Shown here in pieces: positions 1 to 3,661 of a stretch of DNA of 5,456 bases. A model generated the notes under the pieces. It had not been told where the DNA came from. It searched no databases and saw nothing but the letters and a program-made list of their open reading frames with translations. Both the position numbers and the translations under genes were made by a program. The stretch spans positions 1 to 5,456 of the forward strand of contig JAUVYQ010000161.1 of assembly GCA_030603035.1 (NCBI GenBank), given 5' to 3'. The DNA is from Phycisphaerae bacterium (GTDB lineage: Bacteria > Planctomycetota > Phycisphaerae > Sedimentisphaerales > SG8-4). Each line of letters begins with the position of its first letter. Position 1 is the first letter of the stretch.

Positions 1-141
1 ACTATGGCACAAAGTCACCGGAGATAGCAAAATTGTACATATCAAGGCTGTCACGAATCCAACCAATTCGGTAAAGCATGCAGCCAGGTACTCTGCAGAG
101 CCATGCGATTTAAGTACACTGAACCTGGTCGATGGCCTCGA
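1..141. repeat. Terminal direct repeat, left copy (circularity overlap)
   Basis: The first 141 bases are identical to bases 5316-5456. The rep reading frame runs without interruption from the right end through this overlap into the left end, as expected if the molecule is a 5315-bp circle and the repeat is an assembly overlap. A true linear molecule with 141-bp terminal redundancy is possible but less likely, because the repeat lies in the middle of a coding sequence. Confidence 0.95.
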
Positions 142-442
142 ACTTTATTACGCTCTGCAGGGGAGACGCCTGGCCGGCACATGGGGTACTGCTCGTATGA
201 TCTCTTTTCGACCGAAACCAGATCCTGATGCAAAACTCTGGATACAAATCGGCTCTTATGACATGGTCCGTTCTCTTAAGGATTCAGATGATTTCGCTGA
301 GCAAATTTGGAAAGCGTATCGTTTGGGGAAGCCTGTTGACAGCGGCGTCAGCATGTTTCAAAGAGCCGTCGAAATGTACGACAAACACATGCGTTCTCCT
401 CCGAAGTTTGACCCGCAAGGAAGGTTTAATTTCGCCGCATAA
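2..442 (+). CDS. rep: Rolling-circle replication initiator Rep (3' part of the gene starting at 4762)
   Basis: This is the C-terminal part of the same 331-aa Rep. Base 1 is the third base of a codon that begins before the circle junction, so the frame here starts at base 2 and the stop is TAA at 440-442. It carries motif 3, SVKHAARYSAEP, in which Y215 is the likely DNA-linking tyrosine and E218 is an acidic neighbour. The usual basic residue before the tyrosine is R214. The stretch LELYYALQGRRLAGTWG (231-247) is a segment commonly seen after motif 3 in plasmid Rep_1 proteins. The last 80 residues carry no motif I recognise. Three tightly spaced genes follow, probably on the same transcript. 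Roles are inferred from the family; the catalytic residues are assigned by motif order only. Confidence 0.93.
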   Translation, partial: LWHKVTGDSKIVHIKAVTNPTNSVKHAARYSAEPCDLSTLNLVDGLELYYALQGRRLAGTWGTARMISFRPKPDPDAKLWIQIGSYDMVRSLKDSDDFAEQIWKAYRLGKPVDSGVSMFQRAVEMYDKHMRSPPKFDPQGRFNFAA

Positions 443-465
443 ATTCATTTACGAAAGGGAAGAAA

Positions 466-684
466 ATGCGAATCGACCGAATTGCAGACATGATTTTTCA
501 AATAACTCTAACAAACAACGAAGCCGAAAAAATTTCCGATCATACCGAAATCGATTTCCATCGACACCGACTTGTTGCTAACAGAATCGGTTCGAGATTG
601 TTAGCGTACATGACCGAATCTTCTAAATTCCCACACTCAAGGAGACCAAGTCTCTACTTGGAGATTTTCAAAGATGGGCACTGA
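466..684 (+). CDS. Small hypothetical protein (72 aa)
   Basis: I do not recognise this family. The ATG at 466 is preceded by an AAGGGAAG purine run about 5 bases upstream, which serves as a ribosome-binding site. The gene lies 23 bases after the rep stop, and its last 11 bases overlap the start of the next gene (ATG at 674, stop TGA at 682-684), the usual mark of translational coupling. The product is soluble-looking, mixed in charge and His/Arg-rich in the middle (FHRHRLVANRIGSRLL), without a signal peptide or membrane segment. Its place directly after rep would suit a replication or copy-control accessory protein, but nothing in the sequence shows this. The overlap and the ribosome-binding site are the main reasons to take it as real. 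Confidence 0.6.
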   Translation: MRIDRIADMIFQITLTNNEAEKISDHTEIDFHRHRLVANRIGSRLLAYMTESSKFPHSRRPSLYLEIFKDGH

Positions 685-1081
685 CCCCGAAACACCGGCT
701 TACGAAGAAGGCGTCAAATGTGTTGTCTGTTGGGAGCTCCTGTTCGATGACATTACTCCGAAATATATTGAAGTTGATTTCTCCGGTGTTGAAGCTTGCC
801 CAGGTGCACCTTTGGATGTTATCAACGGTACTTTCCTTTTGACGCAAAGCGTTGATGAGTGTTTATGGTCCCTCGTTTGGGGTGTATATTTTATCGATTT
901 TCGTTTACGTCCAGGCGAATCACGACTCCGAGCCGGCAGCCCAGGCCTTGTTTGTTTCCAAAGTATTGTCGCCGATGATTGTATCGATGCTTTTGTAAAT
1001 CAAAATGTTTGTGGTGTTGGTCCTGTATATGGTGAAAACGGATACGGACTTTGTTATTGGGGACCAACAATTGGACCGTGA
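674..1081 (+). CDS. Cysteine-rich virion-type protein (135 aa), possible spike or fibre component
   Basis: A good ribosome-binding site (GGAG at 660-663, 10 bases before the ATG) and an 11-base overlap with the upstream gene support this start. The protein opens with a short acidic segment, then CVVC (16-19), then TPKYIEVDFSGVEAC (28-42), NGTFLLTQ (51-58) and a Cys-W pair (ECLW, 62-65). It ends in a Gly/Cys-rich part containing GENGYGLCYWG. From memory, proteins with an early CxxC, a 'P-K-Y-x-x-V-x-F-S-G-V-x-x-C' strand and an 'NGTFxLTQ' strand occur in environmental phages and prophages and in planctomycete-like genomes, usually unnamed and near structural genes. I therefore infer a beta-rich, disulfide- or metal-stabilised virion part. 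It is separated from the main structural operon and sits in the replication operon. Function is not proven. Confidence 0.75.
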   Translation: MGTDPETPAYEEGVKCVVCWELLFDDITPKYIEVDFSGVEACPGAPLDVINGTFLLTQSVDECLWSLVWGVYFIDFRLRPGESRLRAGSPGLVCFQSIVADDCIDAFVNQNVCGVGPVYGENGYGLCYWGPTIGP

Positions 1082-1082
1082 A

Positions 1083-1334
1083 ATGTCATTTACCAACCAA
1101 CCGAAAATTATTGCACAAGAAGTCAACGAGCGAGTCCTCATTGGTGAGTTCGGAGGGTTCCTCATATTTGCTTTTCGTGATATCGGTATGAACTTTACAC
1201 CACTACCCAAAACATGGTACGAAGAGGAGGTCGATACAGAAACAACTCGAACGATTCGTTTTGCAAAGCGTTCCGACCACACCGGAATCCTGTTCAAAAT
1301 CGACAAACATGCTTTTTATGATCATACAGAATAA
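1083..1334 (+). CDS. Small hypothetical protein (83 aa)
   Basis: The ATG at 1083 lies one base after the TGA of the 135-aa gene (TGAAATG), so translation probably passes directly from one gene to the next. No strong Shine-Dalgarno site is seen. The same frame is open back to an ATG at 1005, but that start would lie deep inside the upstream gene, so the short form is preferred. The product begins MSFTNQPKIIAQEVNERVLIGEFGGFL in its first 27 residues and ends in a charged segment with alternating beta-like hydrophobics (TIRFAKRSDHTGILFKIDKH). It has no transmembrane helix, signal peptide or known motif. Company with the Cys-rich virion-type protein suggests a minor virion or assembly role, as inference only. 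It is the last clear gene of the replication operon. Confidence 0.6.
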   Translation: MSFTNQPKIIAQEVNERVLIGEFGGFLIFAFRDIGMNFTPLPKTWYEEEVDTETTRTIRFAKRSDHTGILFKIDKHAFYDHTE

Positions 1335-1565
1335 AAACAATGAAAAAAACCAAAGAAGTATACTATAAGTCCAACAACAATCTAACGATAATCCCATCAA
1401 CAAATCTTAAAAAATCTACGACACACCCACTATGCTAATGAATACACAAGGCGACCAAACCACCACCACCAACCATCATCAATCAATGAACCATCAACCA
1501 TGGACAAAATATTCCCATGAATTTATTTTCAAAATTATTCAACATTTTTTTAACATTTCAAAAAC
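1335..1565 (+). promoter_or_regulatory. A/C-rich, G-poor stretch; possible Rho-loading (rut-like) region after the replication operon
   Basis: About 230 bases after the last gene of the replication operon contain only about 15 G by hand count, while A and C dominate (for example ACCACCACCACCAACC near 1461 and CATCATCAATCAATG after it). The sequence shows almost no pairing potential, in contrast to everything on its right. In bacteria an unstructured C-over-G stretch after a stop codon is the classic substrate for Rho. No intrinsic terminator hairpin is seen between 1334 and 1567, so a Rho-type end would fit. The open frame at 1432-1704 in this area is low-complexity and I do not call it. Confidence 0.4.
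1340..1438 (+). CDS. Possible very short ORF (32 aa), doubtful
   Basis: An ATG five bases after the previous stop opens 32 codons (MKKTKEVYYKSNNNLTIIP at the start). No ribosome-binding site is visible, and the product is dominated by Lys, Asn, Thr and Ser, which is what an A/C-rich, G-poor stretch gives by chance. Its position directly after the operon is the only point in favour. Treat as unlikely unless homologues appear in related circles. Confidence 0.15.
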   Translation: MKKTKEVYYKSNNNLTIIPSTNLKKSTTHPLC

Positions 1566-1567
1566 TT

Positions 1568-1596
1568 TTGAAAATCGAGCTTTTAATTTATATAGT
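1568..1596 (+). promoter_or_regulatory. Sigma70-type promoter reading into the structured region
   Basis: TTGAAA (1568-1573) and TATAGT (1591-1596) are separated by exactly 17 bases, with an AT-rich spacer. A second -10-like TATAAT lies at 1599-1604, but no -35 fits it. Transcription would begin near 1603, immediately before the repeat-rich stretch at 1612-2400, and no credible start codon follows for about 850 bases. The transcript would be either a long structured RNA, a long leader of the structural operon (first gene at 2455), or a primer transcript. Confidence 0.5.
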
Positions 1597-1666
1597 GATA
1601 TAATAGCGAGTTCACCCGCCCACCCACCCTCTCAAAACAAAGCCCCGGGCGCCGACGTTTTCCCAA

Positions 1667-1688
1667 CGGCTTCGCAACGGCTTCGCAA
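1667..1688 (+). repeat. 11-bp tandem duplication
   Basis: CGGCTTCGCAA occurs at 1667-1677 and again immediately at 1678-1688. The second copy is also the start of the 28-bp repeat. Each copy contains a TTCG loop-forming core. Confidence 0.85.
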
Positions 1689-1705
1689 AAGCCTCGGGCG
1701 CTAGC
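1678..1705 (+). repeat. 28-bp direct repeat, copy 1
   Basis: Bases 1678-1705 match 1729-1756 at 26 of 28 positions (period 51). The core can fold as GGCTT-cgcaa-AAGCC. Read on the other strand it gives the repeated peptide LAPEAFAKP, which explains the long minus-strand frame here without requiring a gene. Confidence 0.85.
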
Positions 1706-1728
1706 CATGTTTTGGCATGCATTTTTAC

Positions 1729-1756
1729 CGGCTTCGCAAAAGCTTCGGGCGCTAAC
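1729..1756 (+). repeat. 28-bp direct repeat, copy 2
   Basis: This is the second copy of the repeat at 1678-1705, with two differences: C to T at 1743 and G to A at 1755. One change turns the closing G-C of the small stem into G-T, which in RNA would keep the pair. Confidence 0.85.
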
Positions 1757-1763
1757 ATATGTT
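1754..1763. repeat. 10-bp palindrome AACATATGTT, copy 1
   Basis: A perfect palindrome, present again at 1989-1998. The two copies bracket the inverted-repeat nest at 1795-1942. Confidence 0.7.
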
Positions 1764-1794
1764 GCTTCCCTAATTGTTTTTTCTTACGTAATCC

Positions 1795-1889
1795 GGGACC
1801 CACCCCCGTTAAGTCTTTCTTTTGTGGTCTCGGGGGGGCTCCGGCTCGCCCCCCCGGAACCCCCCTCGCTTCGTCCTTGGTAGGGTCCC
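1795..1889 (+). repeat. Nested stem-loop with GC-tract core
   Basis: Outer arms GGGACCC (1795-1801) and GGGTCCC (1883-1889) pair perfectly and extend by ACC/GGT (1802-1804 with 1879-1881) past one bulged A. Inside, CGGGGGGGC (1831-1839) and GCCCCCCCG (1848-1856) form a perfect 9-bp stem over an 8-base loop. The right outer arm overlaps the arm of another inverted repeat (1869-1881), so both cannot form together. Confidence 0.7.
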
Positions 1890-1942
1890 TTGCTTTAATC
1901 TTCCCGACCGGAGAAAATACAGAAGCGGAACCAAGGACGAAG
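1869..1942 (+). repeat. 13-bp perfect inverted repeat, alternative to the nested stem
   Basis: CTTCGTCCTTGGT (1869-1881) is the reverse complement of ACCAAGGACGAAG (1930-1942), with a 48-base loop. It competes with the stem 1795-1889 for bases 1879-1881. In addition CGTCCTTG recurs at 2012-2019, which could pair with 1932-1939 instead. This pattern of rival partners is typical of switching structures or of rearranged repeats. Confidence 0.75.
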
Positions 1943-1988
1943 AATACAGAAAACACAGATACTTTCTGGGGGCCGCCCGTGTAAAATG

Positions 1989-1998
1989 AACATATGTT
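1989..1998. repeat. 10-bp palindrome AACATATGTT, copy 2
   Basis: Second perfect copy, 235 bp after the first. The short context differs (GCT before copy 1, ATG before copy 2). It could be a dimeric-protein operator, the edge of a moved segment, or chance in an AT-rich spot. Confidence 0.7.
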
Positions 1999-2032
1999 TT
2001 TCTGCCAGCACCGTCCTTGAGTTATTTTATTC

Positions 2033-2162
2033 GCCTGGCTACCAAGCCCTCGCAGAACCGAAATCGTCATATCCGCCCTTAAATTCGAACGGCGGTTGGA
2101 TATGATGAGTACACCCTGAGTACAGGGCGATTTCGGTCCCACGAAATTTGGATACGCCAGGC
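2033..2162 (+). ncRNA. Candidate structured element with three-way junction (RNA or ssDNA fold)
   Basis: Stems nest in a consistent order. GCCTGGC (2033-2039) pairs with GCCAGGC (2156-2162). CCAA (2042-2045) pairs with TTGG (2148-2151). ACCGAAATCG (2057-2066) pairs with CGATTTCGGT (2128-2137). This last stem opens into two arms that abut it without gaps: TCATATCC (2067-2074) with GGATATGA (2098-2105), extendable by GCC/GGC, and CCCTG (2114-2118) with CAGGG (2123-2127). The result is a coaxial-looking three-way junction of about 130 nt. The regular order and zero-gap junctions make chance unlikely. It could be a module of a longer RNA started at about 1603, or a single-strand origin or packaging hairpin of a rolling-circle genome. 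I cannot match it to a named RNA family. Confidence 0.5.
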
Positions 2163-2164
2163 TC

Positions 2165-2231
2165 TAATACAGAACGTCGGCGACTTCGTCACACGACGTA
2201 ATACAGAGCCGGTCGGCGACTTCGTCACACG
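2165..2231 (+). repeat. Two tandem copies of a 34-36 bp unit with TTCG hairpins
   Basis: TAATACAGA occurs at 2165-2173 and 2199-2207. Twenty identical bases beginning GTCGGCGACTTCG occur at 2176-2195 and 2212-2231. The first copy is embraced by ACGTCG (2174-2179) and CGACGT (2194-2199), so it folds into a hairpin with an inner GAC-ttc-GTC. The second copy has diverged flanks and uses GGCG/CGCC instead. It lies directly after the three-way junction, with two bases between. Confidence 0.75.
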
Positions 2232-2232
2232 C

Positions 2233-2253
2233 CCAGCAACTTCGGCCTGCTGG
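2233..2253 (+). repeat. Hairpin with C(TTCG)G loop
   Basis: CCAGCA (2233-2238) pairs with TGCTGG (2248-2253). Inside, C2240 and G2245 close a TTCG tetraloop, the exceptionally stable cUUCGg form if transcribed. This supports function at RNA level. Confidence 0.6.
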
Positions 2254-2263
2254 CCTGCGGACG

Positions 2264-2281
2264 CCGGACCTGACGGTCCGG
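2264..2281 (+). repeat. GC hairpin CCGGACC / GGTCCGG
   Basis: CCGGACC (2264-2270) and GGTCCGG (2275-2281) form a perfect 7-bp stem over TGAC, followed by AAAAATGC. It lacks the T-run of an intrinsic terminator on either strand. The right arm plus its A-run can alternatively pair, with two bulges, with GCATTTTCGGACC (2355-2367). Confidence 0.65.
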
Positions 2282-2340
2282 AAAAATGCTCTTTTCCTCT
2301 CATCTGTCCCGGAATGGTTCCAGAAATTAATACTCAATTT

Positions 2341-2378
2341 TGGGGGGTGATTCCGCATTTTCGGACCGTTTACCCCCA
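2341..2378 (+). repeat. G-tract/C-tract hairpin upstream of the structural operon
   Basis: TGGGGGGTGA (2341-2350) pairs with TTACCCCCA (2370-2378), with one bulged G. Inside, TCCG (2352-2355) pairs with CGGA (2362-2365) over a six-base loop. No T-run follows, so it is not an intrinsic terminator. It ends 76 bases before the first structural gene. Confidence 0.6.
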
Positions 2379-2417
2379 GTTGTGCCGGTGTAGTATCTCC
2401 CACAGCAGATTTTTATG

Positions 2418-2447
2418 TTGATTTCAGGTCCTACCAGCCGATACCAT
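2418..2447 (+). promoter_or_regulatory. Weak candidate promoter of the structural operon
   Basis: TTGATT (2418-2423) and TACCAT (2442-2447) are 18 bases apart, each matching four of six consensus bases. Transcription would start close to the ATG at 2455, giving a nearly leaderless message, which would agree with the lack of a Shine-Dalgarno site there. The alternative is read-through from the promoter at 1568-1596. Confidence 0.25.
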
Positions 2448-2454
2448 ATCCAGT

Positions 2455-2622
2455 ATGGCAAAGAAAACCGAATCAAGATGTTGCGTTTGCGGTACGATTG
2501 TTGACCCAGGTGTTTGTTTCTGCTGCAGGTTTTGTCAGCGTTCTAAGTTCAACGATGACCTCCTTGCAAAGATCAAACCCAAACCCAGAAAACCCAGGAA
2601 GAAAAAGAGCAAACCAAAATGA
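2455..2622 (+). CDS. Small Cys-cluster, Lys-rich-tail protein (55 aa), possible DNA-binding or packaging protein
   Basis: The product is short and distinctive. It has seven cysteines in 19 residues (C9, C10, C12, C21, C23, C24, C27), arranged so that C9-x2-C12 and C24-x2-C27 could bind one zinc, followed by a strongly basic tail (KPKPRKPRKKKSKPK, 41-55). Zinc-knuckle plus poly-basic tail suggests nucleic-acid binding. Small basic proteins that coat the genome exist in ssDNA phages (the J protein of phiX174 is the known case), but there is no sequence resemblance, so the role is inference. It opens the structural operon, and its last four bases (ATGA) overlap the start of the lipoprotein gene, which implies coupling. 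No Shine-Dalgarno site precedes the ATG. It might instead be a transcriptional regulator of the operon. Confidence 0.7.
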   Translation: MAKKTESRCCVCGTIVDPGVCFCCRFCQRSKFNDDLLAKIKPKPRKPRKKKSKPK

Positions 2623-2903
2623 TTTTTAGATCTAAAATTGTAATCTTGGTCCTGCTTGCAATCTCTTCCGGTTGTCACATTCCCGAAAAACGAATCGATT
2701 ACGATTCCGATCCTGTAATCGATATCCTTAAAGATTTGCAAACCACCAATGCAACCAGTGCTCCCTTGAATCCTTTTGCAGTTCCAATCGGTGCCGGCCT
2801 TACCGGAATCATCGCTATGCTCGAAGCTTTACGACGTGTCGAAAAAGGCAAACGCAAATATGCGGAACATGAATTGAACAATAACAAAAAACACAATTCT
2901 TAA
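2619..2903 (+). CDS. Small lipoprotein/membrane-anchored protein (94 aa)
   Basis: The start overlaps the previous stop (ATGA at 2619-2622). Residues 1-19 form a lipoprotein-like signal: basic start MIFRSK, hydrophobic core IVILVLLAI, then SSGC with C19 as the lipidation site. The -3 residue is Ser rather than the preferred Leu, so processing is likely but not certain. A polar linker follows, then a second apolar segment (NPFAVPIGAGLTGIIAMLEAL, starting at 51), then a highly charged tail (RRVEKGKRKYAEHELNNNKK). The N-in, lipid-anchored, second-helix and basic-tail layout would suit a membrane protein acting in entry, lysis (holin or spanin-like) or an internal membrane of the virion. I cannot choose among these. 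It is directly followed by the main virion gene with its own strong ribosome-binding site. Confidence 0.75.
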   Translation: MIFRSKIVILVLLAISSGCHIPEKRIDYDSDPVIDILKDLQTTNATSAPLNPFAVPIGAGLTGIIAMLEALRRVEKGKRKYAEHELNNNKKHNS

Positions 2904-2907
2904 CTCT

Positions 2908-2915
2908 TAGGAGGT
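2908..2915 (+). promoter_or_regulatory. Strong ribosome-binding site of the 231-aa gene
   Basis: TAGGAGGT with GGAGG at 2910-2914 lies 7 bases before the ATG at 2922. It is the best Shine-Dalgarno site in the circle and suggests that the 231-aa protein is made in the largest amount. Confidence 0.85.
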
Positions 2916-2921
2916 AGTATC

Positions 2922-3617
2922 ATGCAAATTAAATTTGGTGCTGGTATAATCGAAGCTCGCGGAAGTATCGCCGGTATGACTTTTAGTCGTAACCGTTCCG
3001 GTGCATACGCCAGGGCACGAGTGAAACCAGTCAACCCAAACACCGACCGTCAAAATGATGTCCGTGCTGCAATGGCTTTCCTGACTGACAGGTGGTCGCA
3101 AACTGTGACCAATGCTCAGCGAATCGCCTGGAACCTTTACGCTTCCAACGTTAGCATGCTCAACGGACTGGGCGAGTCAATCCATCTGTCCGGATTCAAT
3201 CATTACATCAGGTCAAACGTAATCGCAAAAATGATTGGCTTGACAGTTATTGACGCAGGTCCGGTTGTTTTCGAGTTGCCGGCCCAGGACCCGACTTATG
3301 CTATCACAGCTTCAGAGGCAACACAGCAAATCAGTGCTGCTTATGATGCCGCAATGGACTGGGCAAGCGAAACAGGAGCTAATCTTATTCTGTTTGGTGG
3401 TAAGCCACAAAATCCACAACGTAACTTCTTCGGCGGCCCCTGGCGTTTATATGGCCAGATGGCCGGCATTGATGCTGCACCTCCTGCAAGTCCTCATGTT
3501 GGTGTCAGTTCTTACGCCATTGCCGAGCTTCAACGTCTATGGGGCTATGCCAGAATAAGACGATTAGATGGTAGGCTCAGCGAACCGTTCCGTTCTGATT
3601 GCTTTGTAGCTGCGTAA
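2922..3617 (+). CDS. Putative virion structural protein (231 aa), candidate main particle protein
   Basis: The gene has the strongest ribosome-binding site in the element. The N-terminus MQIKFGAGIIEARGSIAGMT is followed by FSRNRSGAYARARVKPVNPNTDRQ (21-44) and a helical part with regularly placed Trp/Leu (FLTDRWSQTVTNAQRIAWNLYA, 53-74), then LGESIHLSGFNHYIRSN (83-99). From memory, the order 'GSIAG / S-R-N-R-x-G-A-Y / P-V-N-P-N-T-x-x-Q / T-x-A-Q-R-x-A-W / L-S-G-x-x-x-Y-x-R-x-N' marks a family of unnamed proteins in environmental phages and prophages. The C-terminal half ends with FFGGPWRLYGQ and a DGRLS segment, also familiar from that family. High expected expression makes it the best candidate for the main coat protein here. 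A tail-type or decoration protein is the alternative. No jelly-roll capsid signature of Microviridae is recognisable. Residues are soluble throughout, with no membrane helix. Confidence 0.85.
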   Translation: MQIKFGAGIIEARGSIAGMTFSRNRSGAYARARVKPVNPNTDRQNDVRAAMAFLTDRWSQTVTNAQRIAWNLYASNVSMLNGLGESIHLSGFNHYIRSNVIAKMIGLTVIDAGPVVFELPAQDPTYAITASEATQQISAAYDAAMDWASETGANLILFGGKPQNPQRNFFGGPWRLYGQMAGIDAAPPASPHVGVSSYAIAELQRLWGYARIRRLDGRLSEPFRSDCFVAA

Positions 3618-3661
3618 TATTTCTTAACTTCCGGGCACAGATGGACGTTAGGAGATGAGTT

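Larger units (their letters stand above)
1612..2400. other. Gene-free, highly structured region (about 800 bp): candidate ncRNA, single-strand origin or packaging signal
   Basis: No reading frame here has a ribosome-binding site or a protein-like composition. Long frames exist on both strands, but they are explained by repeats and GC-rich palindromes. In order, the stretch holds two 28-bp direct repeats (1678-1756), a nest of mutually exclusive inverted repeats (1795-1942), a twice-used 10-bp palindrome (1754 and 1989), a three-way-junction fold (2033-2162), a tandem repeat with TTCG loops (2165-2231), two GC hairpins (2233-2253 and 2264-2281) and a G-tract/C-tract hairpin (2341-2378). Rolling-circle replicons need such regions for single-strand origins and, in ssDNA phages, packaging signals. 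A promoter at its left edge also allows a structured RNA. The sequence does not decide between these. Confidence 0.6.

Noticed and set aside
228..581. 117-codon frame overlapping the end of rep and the 72-aa gene
   Set aside because: It is out of frame with rep, whose motifs are certain, and has no ribosome-binding site.
920..1403. Minus-strand open frames (128 and 66 codons) opposite the 135-aa and 83-aa genes
   Set aside because: They are antisense shadows of coupled + strand genes, with no start signals or family resemblance.
1432..1704. 90-codon open frame in the G-poor stretch
   Set aside because: The product is low-complexity (Thr/Asn/His/Gln) and has no ribosome-binding site. It also runs through the promoter and into the repeats.
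1712..1984. 90-codon + strand open frame inside the structured region
   Set aside because: It is a Gly/Pro/Ala-rich product of the G- and C-tract hairpin with no ribosome-binding site and no coupling to a neighbour.
1612..2142. 176-codon minus-strand open frame with the repeated peptide LAPEAFAKP
   Set aside because: The peptide repeat is a by-product of the 28-bp DNA repeat. The frame crosses all the inverted repeats, lacks a ribosome-binding site and has biased, non-protein-like composition. All other genes are on the + strand.
1667..2231. CRISPR-like array
   Set aside because: There are only two copies of each repeat, spacing is irregular, there are no uniform spacers and there are no cas genes.
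2264..2290. Intrinsic terminator at the CCGGACC hairpin
   Set aside because: The stem is followed by A's on the + strand and has no T-run on the other, so the usual termination signal is missing.
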